A DNA stretch of 64,000 bases from Musa acuminata AAA Group (lineage: Eukaryota > Streptophyta > Magnoliopsida > Zingiberales > Musaceae), in contig NC_088340.1 in NCBI RefSeq assembly GCF_036884655.1, positions 31,747,501 through 31,811,500 on the forward strand, in the 5' to 3' direction. Positions 1-11,896 of the stretch are shown one piece after another. The first letter of the stretch is position 1. Every line of letters starts with the position of its first letter. A program made the translations under genes and the position numbers. The notes below the pieces were generated by a model, which saw only the letters and a program-made list of their open reading frames with translations, had not been told where the DNA came from and ran no database searches.

Positions 1-190
1 AAGCGGTGGTACCGTATGAGCTCAGTCTCCGAGCGATGTCAGACAGTAGTAACCCCTAGACTGAGCGGTAGTATCGCTTAATGATAGATGATAGGTGGTA
101 GTACTGCCCAGTTATGGCAGTGGTACTGTCAGGACCCCGAAAATCCTGGAATGGACACTTTTGAGCTCCGAATTCAAACTGATTGGGGCA

Positions 191-198
191 TATATAAA
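191..198 (+). promoter_or_regulatory. TATA box of element A 5' LTR
   Basis: The sequence tatataaa lies in a conserved setting (ggggc-atatataaacccc) just downstream of the palindrome-rich U3. The same box is at 7676-7683 in the 3' LTR. Equivalents occur at 12709 (B), 17240 (S), 38227 and 44494 (F), and on the minus strand at 14571-14577 (solo LTR C). Transcription of the element should start some 25-35 bp downstream. Confidence 0.7.
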
Positions 199-518
199 CC
201 CCACCCTTTCCTGCATGAAATGGAATCGAAAGCTTACTTTTATTCTGAGTATTTGAGAGCTTAAAAGTATTGTAAAAGGCTAGAGTTCCTTTCCCTCTTT
301 TTTCTAAGTCTTGATCATTCAAGAGATGAGTGAAAACTTATAAGGGTTGTCTTCTAAGCCCGTCAAAAGGAGAAAAGCTATAAAAAGGTGGTTGGCCTTT
401 GCCTATTGAAGGAAGGTCTCTAGTGGACGTCGGTGACCTCGTTGGAGGAGGAAGCCAAAAGTGGATGTAGGTCAAGATTGACCGAACCACTCTAAATCTT
501 GGTTTGCATTTATATTCT

Positions 519-893
519 GCTCTTTATCTTAACTACAAACTGCCTCCGTTGCTTTATATCAACTATACTTCCGTTTGCTCTCAAGTTAAAGATATTTCAA
601 AATGGTTTTCATACGAAGTCTTTTTGAACCGACGAAAGTTTTCTGCTACACGAATTCACCCCCCCCCCACACACCCCCCCCCCCCCCCCCCTCCTCTTAA
701 TTGTAAACTACCTCCATTCTTTATCTTAATTGCATTATGCTCTTTATCTTAATTACAAACTGCCTCCGTTGTTTTACATCAACTATACTTCTGTTTGCTC
801 TCAAGTTAAAGATCTTTCCGAAACGGTTCTTGTATGAAGTCTTTTTGAATCTACAAAAGTTTTTCGCTACACTAATTCACCCCCCCCCCCCCC
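519..893 (+). repeat. 220-bp imperfect tandem duplication inside the LTR
   Basis: The block starting gctctttatctta at 519 starts again at 739 and runs through the same landmarks (ctgcctccgttg, ctcaagttaaagat, gaagtctttttgaa) to a second C-rich tract. The 3' LTR of the same element has one copy only. The simplest reading is a duplication after insertion, perhaps by slippage between the two poly-C tracts. Confidence 0.8.
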
Positions 894-917
894 TCTTAGT
901 GCTCTTGATCCTAATAA

Positions 918-930
918 TTGGTATCAGAGC
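918..930 (+). other. Primer-binding site (initiator Met tRNA), element A
   Basis: TTGGTATCAGAGC begins one base after the LTR end. TGGTATCAGAGC is the standard plant retrotransposon primer site, complementary to the 3' end of initiator methionine tRNA. It fixes the LTR boundary at 916. Confidence 0.9.
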
Positions 931-965
931 GGGTTCAGTCTTAGTTGGATTAAAACCCAAGAGAG

Positions 966-2548
966 ATGACATATGCCGGAAACTAAGAGGGTCACTCTAT
1001 TATATGTCCGCCCATGTTCAATGGGATATACTACACTTATTGGAAGATCTGAATGAGGATCTTCCTTATTTTCATAGATTTTAAACTTTGGAATATTGTT
1101 GAAAATGGATTTTCAAAGTCTTTTCTTCCAATGATCAATTGGAATGAATTGGAGAGAAGACTTTCGCTCTAAATGCAAAGGATATGAATGTCTTATTTTG
1201 TGCACTTGATAAAAACGAGTTCAATTGTGTTTCGATTTGTGAAACTGCATTTGATATTTGGCATACACTCAAAGTGACTCACGAAGGCACTAATAGAGTG
1301 AAAGAGTCAAAAATCAATCTTTTAGTACATTCTTATGAACTTTTTCAAATGAAACTGAGCAAGACCATAGGTGACATATACACCTGTTTCACGGATGTCG
1401 TCAATGGTCTAAAAGGACTCGGTAAAAGTTTTTCGGATTTCGAGCTTGTTAATAAAATTCTAAGATCTCTTCCAAAGAGTTGGGACCCTAAAGTCACTGT
1501 TATTCAAGAGGCTAAAGATTTAAACAACTTCCCTCTTGAAGAATTAATCGGGTCATTAATGACCTACGAAATGACTTGCAAAGCTCATGAAGAGTATGAG
1601 GACACCCTTCCAAAGAACATGAAGGATATGACACTTAGAACTCAAGAAAACCACTTGAAAGAAAACTTAAGTGATGAGGACTTTGACGATGACTCGAGAC
1701 TTCTAACAAGAAAATTTAAAAAATTCATTAAAAGAAATAAATTTAAAAATGACACTAAAAATAAATTTGAACCCAAAAAGGACTAAGTTATTTGTAATGA
1801 ATGCAAGAAGCTGGGACACTATAAAAGTGATTGTCCCCAAGCCATGCAGAGAACACCAAAAAAGAAGGCGCTCAAAGCAACATGAGATGATTCAAGTGCA
1901 TCCAAAGAAGAGGAATCCAACACCGAGCAAGTTGCTTATTATGCACTCATGGCCATTGGAGAGGAGGTATCAAATTTAATTGATACAGATTTATCATTTG
2001 ATGAATTGTTAAATGCTTTTCATGTTTTATTTGATGAATGTAAAATAATTAGTATAAGATATAAATTATTAAAAAATAAGCATGATATTCTTGTTAGTAA
2101 TTTTGATAAATTAAAAATTGAACATAATGATAGTTTAGTTCCATATACGAAATGCCATGACTTAGAAGTACTCCAAAAGGAAAACTTGCTGCTCAAGGAC
2201 ACCTTGAAGAAATTCGAGGTTGGTAGCAAGTCCTTGAATATGATCCTTATCGATAAGGATCACGTTCCTAAAAGAAATGGAATTGGATTTGTGAGAAGCT
2301 CTCACCAAAATCCAACCATTTTCATTAAAGGCCCTATCTTGCATGTTTCACACCAAAACAAGTGCAACTTTTGTTGCAAACATGGACATAGAACTTATTA
2401 TTGTCCATTCAAGAAGATTAGTCATAACAAATTGATTTGGGTTCCTAAAGGAACCACAATAAATTTCATGCAACATAACAAACAATTTAGATCAGTTTTT
2501 GAGGCACCCAAGATTAAATGGGTACCTAAAAATCATCCTTTTTTGTAG
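966..2548 (+). pseudogene. gag: Sirevirus gag pseudogene (element A)
   Basis: Gag forms the virus-like particle and binds element RNA. The expected start is the ATG at 966, aligned with the gag starts of elements S and F, but stops and a frameshift break the first 70 codons. From 1184 to 2548 one frame is readable. It has the copia gag region (DKNEFN..S.CETAFDIWHTL, LRSLPKSWDPKVTVIQEAK, PLEELIGSLMTYEM), a first knuckle CNECKKLGHYKSDC (C-X2-C-X4-H-X4-C) near 1800, and a C-terminal region with a second knuckle CNFCCKHGHRTYYC near 2370. In-frame stops at 1784 (TAA where element S has CAA) and near 1886, plus a terminal TAG, interrupt it. Two knuckles and a long coiled C-terminal part are usual for Sirevirus gag. 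Confidence 0.85.
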
Positions 2549-3944
2549 AAACATATATCACCACAAGTTAGGAGCAAGAGATGATACCTTAATAGTGGAT
2601 TCTCAAGGCATATGACCGGAGATCCATCTCAATTCTCTAAGCTCACTAAAGGCTATGTTACATTCGGAGACAACAACAAAGGTAAAATCATTGGCAAAGG
2701 AACTATAGGTAACAAATCTAACTTCTTTATTGAAGATGTTTTGTTAGTTGATGGTTTAAAATATAACCTCTTGAGCATTAGTCAATTGTGTGATAAAGGA
2801 TATATTGTCAAATTCGAATCTAATGCTTGCATCATTGAAAAATCACACAAAAACACATCTATGATTGCATTAAAATAAAATAACATATATACCATTAACA
2901 TCAATGATCTTTGTAATGAAATATGTTTCTCGGTTTTGAATGACGATGCTTGGCTTTGGCATAGGAGATTAGGTCATGCTAGTATGAAACTAATCACCCA
3001 AATTTCATCCAAAGAACTTGTAAGGGGAATTCCTTATATCAAGTTCATCAAAGATAATATGTGTGATGCTTGTCAATTAGGAAAATAAATAAAGGGTAGC
3101 TTCAAATCTAAGAACCAAATAAGCACCTCTAGACCATTGCAATTGATCCATATGGACTTATTCAGACCAATCTCTAAATCAAGCCTAGGAGGTAGCAAAT
3201 ACGCTTTTGTTATTGTAGATGATTATAGTAGATACATATGGACTTATTTCTTGAAACACAAAAGTGAATGATTTAGATATTTGACCAAGTTTTGTAAACT
3301 TGTTCAAAATGAAAAGGATTCTATGATTTCATTAATTCGAAGTGATCATGGTGGTGAATTTCAAAACTATGATTTCTAGGAATTTTATGAATCTAATGGA
3401 TACAACCACAACTTCTCTACTCCAAGAAATCCTCAAAAAAATAGAGTAGTTGAAAGAAAGAATAGAAATTTACAAGAAATGACAAGAACCATGTTGAATG
3501 AACATAGTCTACCCAAATATTCTTGGGCTGAAGCCGTAAACATGGCATGCTATGTTATGAATAGAATTCTAGTAAGACCCTTACTCATCAAAACCCCTTA
3601 TGAGTTGTGGAACAACAAAAAAACCCAATGTTTCATATTTTAAAGTTTTTGGGTATAAATGTTTTATATTGAATGAAAAAGATGCCTTAGGAAAATTTGA
3701 TGCTAAATCCGATGAAGGAATTTTTCTTGGTTATTCCTCAATTTCTAAAGCATTTTGTATCTTCAATAAAAGAACTTTAATTATAGAAGAATCTATTCAT
3801 GTTGTTTTCAATGAGATTTTCGAAATCAAGAAAAATGATTTTGATGATGATGTTAATTTTGATTCCTTGAATTTAAATGAAACCCCTTCTCCAACTAGCA
3901 ACTTGGATGCATCCACTTCTGAAACATCCTTACCCAAGGATTGA
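2549..3944 (+). pseudogene. Protease and integrase remnant (element A)
   Basis: The protease shows only as a decayed DSG-like start near 2596 followed by HMTGDPSQFSKL. Integrase follows from about 2941, with the zinc-binding start WLWHRRLGHASM and CDACQLGK. The catalytic core has HMDLF (first Asp), VDDYSRYIW (second Asp) and RSDHGGEFQ (Glu). After about 3600 the C-terminal part continues in another frame (KVFGYKCFILNEKDALGKFDAKSDEGIFLGYS, given only in part here). Stops near 3086, 3268 and 3379 and the frameshift near 3600 rule out function. In the family this enzyme would insert the cDNA into the host chromosome. Confidence 0.85.
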
Positions 3945-4080
3945 AAGTATATAGATGCTCATCATAAGGAGCTAATCATATGAGACACATATAAGGGGAT
4001 TCAAACATGTTCTTCTCTTAAAAGTTTTTGTGTAAACTCTGATTTTCTCTCTTAAATTGAACATAAATGTATTGACAAAG

Positions 4081-4940
4081 CTATGAAAGATGATTCATGG
4101 ATTATCACAATGCAAGATGAGTTAAATCAATTTGAGAGAAATGAGGTATGAAAGCTTGTTCTTAGGCCAAATGGTTATTTAGTTATTGGTACTAAATGGG
4201 TCTTTAGAAACAAGCAAGATGAATCTGGTATCGTGGTTAGAAACAAGACTAGATTAGTGGCCAAATGTTTCAACCAAGAAGAAGATATCGATCACGAAGA
4301 AACCTTTGCTCCTGTGGCTCGATTAGAAACCATAAGGATGCTTCTTGCCTATGCTAGTAGTAGTAATTTTAAATTGTTTCAAATGGATGTTAAAAGCGCT
4401 TTTCTTAATGGCTTTATTTCCGAAGAAGTTTATGTTGAACAACCTCCCGAATTTGAAAATAATAGTCTCTCTAATCATGTGTTTAAATTAACTAAAGCTC
4501 TCAATGGTTTAAAATAAGCCCCAAGGGCTTAGTATGAGAGACTTAGCTCTTTTCTTATTGAAAATAATTTCTCTAAAGGCAAGGTTGATACTATATTGTT
4601 TATCAAAAATTTTGAAAATAATTTTCTCATTGTTCATATTTATGCTGATGATATTATCTTTGGTTCTACGAACGAATCTCTTTGTGAATCTTTTGCTAAA
4701 ACTATGAGCCTTGAATTTGAAATGAGTTTGATGGGAGAATTAACCTTCTTTTTATGCTTACAAATTAAGCAACTAAGTAATGTCATCTTTATTAGTCAAA
4801 CTAAATGCGCTTTAGATTTGCTAAAAAGATTTAATATGGATAGCTCAAAAGCTATCAACACTCCTATGAGCACCTCCACTAAGTTCGAAATTGATGAAAG
4901 TGAAAGAAGTTTTGATCAAAAAACTTATAGGGATAGATAG
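4081..4940 (+). pseudogene. Reverse transcriptase remnant (element A)
   Basis: Copia RT motifs are clear: KTRLVAKCFNQEEDIDHEETFAPVA in part, QMDVKSAFLNGFISEEVYVEQPPEF, ALNGLK, and the catalytic YADD box at 4640-4651. Stops at 4515-4517 (expected Gln) and just after it (expected Trp) lie in the conserved GLKQAPRAW segment. Both are single C-to-T or G-to-A changes. The segment upstream (4081-4232) is recognisable but has stops. RT would copy element RNA into DNA inside the particle; this copy cannot. Confidence 0.85.
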
Positions 4941-4978
4941 GAAGTTTACTTTACCTCACTACAACTAGACCAAATATC

Positions 4979-5590
4979 ATGTTCAATGTAGGACTTTGTG
5001 CTAGGTTTCAATCGAATCCTGAGATATCTCATCTCAAAGCAGTTAAAAGAATACTTAGATATCTTAAAGGTACCATAAATCTAGGATTATGGTATCCAAA
5101 ATCCGAGAATTTTGAGCTAATTGCTTATGCTGATGCAGATTTTGCTAAGTGTAGACTAGATAGAAAAAGCATATCAGGAACATATCAATTTTTAGGACAT
5201 GCCCTTGTTTCCTGGTCATCTAAGAAATCAAACTCGATTGCACTATCAACAACCGAAGTTGAATATATTGAAGCTAGTGCATGCTGTGCACAAGTTGTGT
5301 AGATGAAAAACACCTTAGAAGATTATAAAGTTTATCTTAAAAATATTCACATTAAATGTGATAACACAAGTGTAATATGCTTAACAAAGAATCTCATTCA
5401 ACACTCAAGAACAAAGCATATTGATATTAGATATCACTTTATATGAGATCATGTCACTAATCATGATGTAATTATAGAGTTCATTGATACTAAACATTAA
5501 CTAACTAATATTTTTACAAAGCCTTTAAGTGAAAAACAATTTGATTTCATTATAAGAGAATTAGAAATGTTGATTTGTCCGAATACATGA
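4979..5590 (+). pseudogene. RNase H remnant (element A)
   Basis: This is the copia RNase [47 protein letters not shown], then beyond a TAG near 5300 the tail with NTSVICL and HSRTKHIDIRYHF. The usual C-terminal LSEKQFDFI ends with a stop near 5590. In-frame stops and one altered frame show decay. This domain removes RNA from the RNA/DNA hybrid during replication. Confidence 0.8.
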
Positions 5591-6863
5591 ACTTATTAAA
5601 TTAGTTTTTTGGACTTTCTTTATTCTATGATCAATCACTTAATGTTGAAAATTTTATAATATGAATTTTACTTGACTATATGCTTCAATAACATGTTGGA
5701 AATTGTGTCTTGATTTCCATGATGATAAGCATGTTTTACTTTCATGATTATGTTTGAAAAGCTATGGCAAAACTTTGTCCGAATGCATGAATTTGTTAAA
5801 CTTCATTTTCGAACTTTCTTGATCCTAACAATGCATGATTTTGTATTTCTTTTCCAGATTAAATGTATTTCTTGAATGGAACTTTCATGAGCCTATGTTA
5901 TATCAAGTTTATTTCATATTAATGCTCCATGATTTTTGACATATGGAATTGATTAACAAATGCATCACTTATAGATTTACCTCGTGAAAAATAATTTTTA
6001 ATCGATAAATGGATTTGATGAAATGAATTCCTTCTTGATGAAGGAAGACTTTTTTTTTAAAATGAACACTTGCAAGAATTTAATTTCACATGTATATTTT
6101 GATTCTTGTAAAAATGAAGCATGATTTAATCTCTTATCATTTTTAACTTCATTCAAAGTTAGTTCATAATAGCTTTCCTCCTTCATGCAAACGTTAATGA
6201 CAAATAAAGAAGAAGTAATGAAAGCTATCTCCTTAATGGACTTTTGAATGATACTATGCCATGATTGCTTGAAAAATAATTTATATGAATGATATCTTAT
6301 GGTTGAAAAATAACATGAATCTTTATCACACTTATTACTATACTTGAAATATGCTTGAATCGTTCTCCTTTTTGTTGATGATAAAGGGGGAGAAATATGT
6401 GGTAAATTAATGATAGAATGAATTGCTATGATAGCTATATTTGCATTAATGATAAGATATCTAGAGCTTACATTGTAATTTTATAATGTTGATATCTTGC
6501 CATATGATGAATTGCTATGATTGCCATATTTACATCATGTTAAGATATCTAGAGCTTATATCGCAATCTTACAAATTGATATCTTGTCATGTGATGAATT
6601 GTTATGATTGCTATCTTTCACATATGAAATATAAGACTTGAAAATGGATGTCAGGCCTTGACATCATTTTCAGAAAGATACATCATGATAGGAATCATGA
6701 TGGGGGGTATTGATAAGTTTAAATGAACTTAACTTATCAATATGTCTCTTGAATTCAAAAGCTTTGAATTCAAGAATGACTTATCTCAAGTATGGCATAT
6801 AGATAGGGGGAGTTAAGATTAACTCCGTCATCAATTGATTGTCATCATCAAAAAATAGGAGAT
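5591..6863 (+). other. Non-coding 3' domain of element A with repeated purine tracts
   Basis: An AT-rich stretch without any credible ORF separates RNase H from the 3' LTR. It has purine tracts at 6383-6396 (aaagggggagaaat), 6803-6815 and 6850-6863. Multiple polypurine tracts in this position are described for Sireviruses. Some Sireviruses keep an envelope-like gene here; I see none. The same domain recurs in elements B, S and F. Confidence 0.75.
6850..6863 (+). other. Polypurine tract of element A
   Basis: Purine-rich run directly abutting the 3' LTR start, the usual primer for plus-strand DNA synthesis. One T interrupts it; the better-kept copy in F is aaaaagggggagat. It lies inside an inverted repeat: catcatcaaaa at 6843-6853 pairs with ttttgatgatg at 6878-6888 within the LTR. 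Confidence 0.8.
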
Positions 6864-8190
6864 TGTTGAATATTAGATTTTGATGATGAAGTCAATTATC
6901 ATTTGGTTATCTAATTCGTATGTTAAGATAAGTGTGCAGGATTAACTACGATGGCAGTAAGACATGCAGTAGGTGTTAAGCCAAAGTCAAGACCAAGACC
7001 ATGTTGGGGGTTCGAGAGTCCGTCGGAAGTCCAGATGGTCGTCGAAGGTTCTACGGGAACAATCCGAGAAGTCCAGGAGCTTGCTAAAGAAGCTCGTCGG
7101 AACTCGCCAAGAGGATCGTCACAAGTCCAGGAGTTTGCCGGGAGTCCGCCGGAGCATCGTCGAGGGTTCGTCGGATGTTTGCCGGAAGTTCGCCTAAAGC
7201 TCGCCGAAAGAAGCTATTGATGCACCGAAACACGATCTGCAGCATTGATGTCTTAATTGTCATAGTTAGCATGTAGATTAAGTTAGGATTGGGAGGTAAT
7301 CCCATTAACTTAATCTGGGGCCAATTGAACCCTTGGTAGACCCAAATTGGGCTGAATGGATCAGCCCATTCGGACTCAGAATTCCTGACCGACGGTGGCA
7401 CCGCCCAGGAGACTCGGTCCCCCAAGAGTTATGGGCGATAGTACCGCCCCTGTTAGGCAGTGGTACCATCGGCAATTATTACTGCCAGCGGTGGTACCGC
7501 CCCTGTCAGGCAGTGGTACCACCTAAGCTCAGTTTCAGAGCGATATTAGGCGGCAGTACCGCTAAGTGATAGATGATAAGCGGTAGTACCACCCAGTTAT
7601 GGCGGTGGTGCCGTCAAGACCCCGAAAATCCGGGAATGGACACTTTTGAGCTCCGAATTCAAATTGATTGGGGCCTATATAAACCCCATCATTTCTTGCA
7701 TGAAAGGGAACCGAAAGCTTGCTTTTATTCTGAGTATTTGAGAGCTTAAAAGTATTGTAAAAGGCTAGAGTTCCTCTCCCTCTTTTTTCTAAGTCTTAAT
7801 CATTCAAGAGAGGAGTGAAAACTTATAAAGGTTGTCTCCTAAGCTCATCAAAATGAGAAAAGCTGTAAAAGGATGGTTGGCCTTCGCCTATTAAAGGAAG
7901 GCCTCTAGTGGACGTCGGTGACCTCATCGGAGGAGGAAGCCAAAAGTGGATGTAGGTCAAGATTAACCGAACCACTCTAAATCTTGGTTTGTATTTACAT
8001 TCTGCTCTTTATCTTAACTACAAACTGCCTCCGTTACTTTACATCAACTATACTTTCGTTTGCTCTCAAGTTAAAGATCTTTCCAAAATGGTTTTCGTAC
8101 GAAGTCTTTTTGAACTGACGAAAGTTTTCTGCTATACTAATTCAACCCCCCCCCCCCCCCCCTCCCCTCTTAGTGCTCTTGATCCTAACA
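6864..8190 (+). repeat. 3' LTR of element A (1327 bp)
   Basis: It runs from TGTTGAAT to ...GATCCTAACA, i.e. TG...CA ends. U3 contains many near-palindromic units of the type GGTGGTACCGCC (about 7384-7620), then TATA at 7676, and a poly-C tract about 20 bp before the right end. It matches the 5' LTR piece at 1-916. Confidence 0.92.
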
Positions 8191-9205
8191 GTTGGTTGCA
8201 TCAAGTATCCCTCCTTTGTTAAGTTATCCTTTAATTTCTCATCTAATTACTTGGGTTTGACTAACACAAGCGTTGCAAGGTGGCAAGCATGCATGAAAGA
8301 GGCTTATGTGTCATCTATAGAATAAGCATAGGTAGCACCATACTTAGGTTAGCTAGTGACATATGTCCTCCATTTTTTTTTAAACTTAATGTGAATCTTT
8401 GACAAATCATATCAATTTTCTAAGATTCACATTTAGGTCCCAAGCAATAAACTTCTAATATAAAATTATTTAATACAAAAATTTATTAGCTAATCCTCAT
8501 ATTTACAAACAAGCATCTAAAAAGTTTTTAAAAATCGGGGATGTTACAACACTAGATGAAATCAATTTTCAAAAGAAATAAAACAAAAATAGGTAAAATC
8601 GACCAAAGTTTGATTTTGGAAGAATTTGAGAGGCACATTTAACAAATAATTTAAACTATCCAATTTTGCTCCAATTTAGTCAAAAAGGATATCATTGGAA
8701 AGATATTTTAATCTACTTTCAGATAAAATTAATTTTGTATCAATTGAAGTTTCTAACAGAGAGTTACAAATAATTTGGTAACCAAAGGTCAGAAAATAAA
8801 ATCTCTGTTTTGCAGAATTTGTAGGGTTAGCTTCAATAGATAACTGAGCAAGCATTTAGACTCTAAATCTTTCAAACTAAGTATCAAAAGAAAGAATAAT
8901 AAGTCTAGCTTCTAACAAAATAAGTTGTGCATAAATCAGAGTTTATAACCGAGACTTATAAGTAGTTTACTATCCAAAGTTCAGAAGTTATGGTTCCTAT
9001 TTTACAGAATATGTAGGGTTAATTGAAATAGAAGTTTGGGTAGGTAATTGGTGTCCAAATCTTTTAATCTTAGTGTCAAAAGAAAGGTCTAAGAGTTCAA
9101 TTTCAAATGAATTAAGTTTCGACTAAATCAAGTTTGGTGCTAAAAGTTATGTCCAAAACAATGTATAGAGGTCAGTTTACCGAAAAGTTTAAGTAAAAAT
9201 TTAAA

Positions 9206-9206
<1 letters not shown>
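8191..9206. repeat. Rearranged fragments of a Tekay-like LTR
   Basis: 8191-8547 resembles the right end of the LTRs in the 48-63 kb array (ggtggcaagcatgcatg, catatgtcctcc, ending ggggatgttaca). 8548-9206 then resembles the middle of the same LTR (aaaatcgaccaaag, ggtcagaa, ttttgcagaat, tagtgtcaaaagaaagg). The order is shuffled relative to an intact LTR, so these are two broken pieces. I see no ORF or other gene here. Confidence 0.7.
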
Positions 9207-9247
<41 letters not shown>

Positions 9248-9294
9248 ATATATATATATATATATATTTGTATATATATATATATATATATTTG

Positions 9295-9355
<61 letters not shown>

Positions 9356-9498
9356 ATATATATATATATATATATATTTGTATATATATATATATTTGTA
9401 TATATATATATATTTGTATATATTTGTATATATATATATATTTTATATTTGTATATATATATATATATATATATATATACAAATATATATATATATAT

Positions 9499-9544
<46 letters not shown>

Positions 9545-9573
9545 ATATATATGTATGTATATATATATATATG

Positions 9574-9616
<43 letters not shown>

Positions 9617-9628
9617 ATATACATATAT
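9207..9628. repeat. AT-dinucleotide microsatellite with TTTGTA interruptions
   Basis: About 420 bp of (TA)n broken by regular TTTGTA, or TACAAA in the second half, and by TGTA/TGTATG steps. Long Tyr/Ile 'proteins' in several frames are an artefact of the repeat. A smaller (TA)n follows at 9779-9815. Confidence 0.95.
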
Positions 9629-9774
9629 AGGGGTCTGATAGGGATCAGATACATATGTGATTGACTTTAGGTGTCATGCAAGCCAATCAAGTGAGTGGTG
9701 GCACATGTGACATGATATGCACTTTTTTTACTTATTATTATTATTATAATATTTTCTCACTTTATATTGCTTAT

Positions 9775-9816
<42 letters not shown>

Positions 9817-9827
9817 TGATTGACTTT

Positions 9828-10628
9828 TTTAGTCAAACAAAATATGCATTAGACTTGCTAAAAAGGTCTAATATAGATAGTTAAAAAGCTATTAACACTC
9901 CTATAAGTACCTCCACTAAGTTAAACATTGACGAAAGTGGAGAAAGCTTTGATTAAAAAGCTTATAGGAGTATGATAGGTAGTTTACTATATCTCACCGC
10001 AACTAGGCCGGATATCATGTTTAATGTATGACTTTGTGCTAGGTTTTAATTTAATCCTAAGATATCTCATCTTAAAGCAGTTAAAAGAATTCTTAGATAT
10101 CTTAAAGGAACCACTAATCTAGTATTATGGTATCTAAAATCTGAGAAATTTAAACTAATTGCTTATGCTAATACGGATCTTACTGGATGTAGAATAGATA
10201 AAAAAAGTACATCCGGAACATGTCAATTCTTAGGTCATGCACTTGTCTCTTGGTCTTCCAAGAAGCAAAACTCGGTTGCACTATCTACAACCGAAGCCGA
10301 ATACATAGTTGCTAGTGCATGTTGTACACAAGTTGTATGGATAAAAAATACATTAGAAGATTATAAGATTCACCTTAAGAACATTCCCATAAAATGTAAC
10401 AATACAGGTGTAATATGTTTAACGAAAAATCCTATTTAACACTCTAGAACTAAACATATTGACATTAGGCATCACTTTATATGAGATCATGTCAAGAATC
10501 ATGATGTAATCCTAGAGTTGATTGATACGAAATATCAATTAGCTGACATATTTACAAAACCTTTAAGTAAAGAACAATTTGATTTTATTAGAAGTGAGTT
10601 AGGAATGTTAAGTTGTCCAAATGCATGA
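9828..10628 (+). pseudogene. RT/RNase H tail remnant (element B)
   Basis: Recognisable RNase H landmarks run in largely one frame: [75 protein letters not shown]. The first acidic residue region reads NTDL in place of the usual ADAD-type motif. Stops occur after NPI and after RHHFI, and the end is a TGA at 10626. There is no start or upstream RT core, so this is a dead 3' piece of pol. It is close in sequence to 4796-5590 of element A. Confidence 0.8.
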
Positions 10629-11896
10629 ATTTGATGTATATCTTTTCCGGACTTTCTCAATTCTATAAAGCTTTTATGAAATTATTTCATAAATAAGGCT
10701 TTCATAAAATCTGAAATATGAATCTACTAAGTATCAAATTTATTTCATAAAAAACTTAATGATGTTTGATACATGAAATTCATTGACAAATGCATTTCTC
10801 ACAAATTTTACTCTTATAAATTTTTAATGAGAAATGGATTTGATATGATGCTCCTGAAGTTTTTCGTAAATTTCTCTTTCATGTGATACTCCTCTCCCAT
10901 TAATTCTTCCTTATTCTTGTCATGAAAGATGAATTTTATGAATTCTAATTGATATCTTGATCCTTGAAAGATGAATTTTCATGTGTGATGATTACTTGCA
11001 AGAATGGCGATTTGATTTCACATGATATTTTGATTCAAATTATTTCAAAATATTAGTTCTCAATGGATTCCCTCTTTACCTTCCTTCCTTTTCTTCATGC
11101 AATTTTTTTATGACAAAGGGAGATAAGTTGATGGAATCTATCTCTTTAATGTTGATAACTTTTACTGTTGAGAACTTTTGAATATTATCATGCAATGATG
11201 CAATATCGATTGGATAAATTAGTGTGAAACTTGAATGAATTTTTACCACACTTATATTGTTGAATTATTCTCCTTTTTGTTGATGACAAAGGGGGAGAAA
11301 TAATACCAAAATGTGATAAAATTGATGACAAAATTGGCATTGTAAATGTATGCAATGTATCATATCGTAAATGATTATCATAAATACTTGTATGTATGCT
11401 TGAAATATGATTGGTATCGTCAAATACAAATGCTTGAAACATATCGAAATATGACATGATTACTTACAAATGTTTTAATTCCTAATATCATGCTTGATTT
11501 CGTATCAAAATGATAAATGTCTATCATTATGATTACCGTGCTTTATTTCATATTGGAATCATGCCTCGATTTGATGAATCATCATCTTGAAAATTTCATA
11601 TTTGAAAATTTTATCATATGAAAAAATGATGATTGTTTGTCATTTTTCCATATTGAACTTAAAAATGGATGTCATGCCTTGACATCATTTTTATTGATAA
11701 ATACGTGGCATCATATTTTGAGATTGGTAAATCATGATAAGAATCATGATGTGCAAGTTGATAAGTTTAAATGAACTTAACTTATCAGTTTGATTCTTGA
11801 ATTCAAGAATGTCTTTTCTTAAGTATGACATATAGATAGGGGGAGTTAAGGTTAACTCCGTCACCAATTGATTGTTATCATAAAAAAGTGAGAGAT
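10629..11896 (+). other. Non-coding 3' domain of element B
   Basis: AT-rich, no ORF of note. Purine tracts lie at 11288-11300 (aaagggggagaaa), 11834-11846 (ataggggga context) and 11884-11896, immediately before the LTR. The first tract can pair with the ctccttttt just upstream. It is collinear with 5591-6863 of element A. Confidence 0.75.

Larger units (their letters stand above)
1..916 (+). repeat. 5' LTR of element A (left end missing)
   Basis: This matches the 3' LTR at 6864-8190 from the palindrome-rich U3 through the TATA box (191-198) to the end ...gatcctaata at 916, directly before the primer site. About the first 630 bp of the LTR lie to the left of the window. Unlike its 3' partner it carries a 220-bp internal duplication near its right end. 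Confidence 0.9.
1..8190 (+). mobile_element. Decayed Sirevirus-type Ty1/copia element A
   Basis: A copia element reads left to right: 5' LTR (its beginning lies outside the window), initiator-Met primer site, gag, protease, integrase, RT, RNase H, a 1.3-kb non-coding 3' domain with several purine tracts, and a complete 3' LTR. The copia order (integrase before RT), a long gag with two CCHC knuckles, and multiple polypurine tracts before the 3' LTR fit the Sirevirus (SIRE/Maximus) lineage. All coding parts carry stops or frameshifts, so the copy is dead. The left TSD is outside the window, so the insertion boundaries cannot be tested. Confidence 0.9.

Noticed and set aside
917..930. Possible tRNA gene remnant (also at 20312 and 39376)
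   Set aside because: Only the short match to the tRNA 3' end is present, directly after an LTR; these are primer-binding sites.
7989..8222. 77-codon ORF with Pro run
   Set aside because: It lies in the transcribed end of an LTR; the Pro run is the poly-C tract.
9172..9664. Several long Tyr/Ile-rich ORFs on both strands
   Set aside because: They are translations of an AT microsatellite; no start context, no family.
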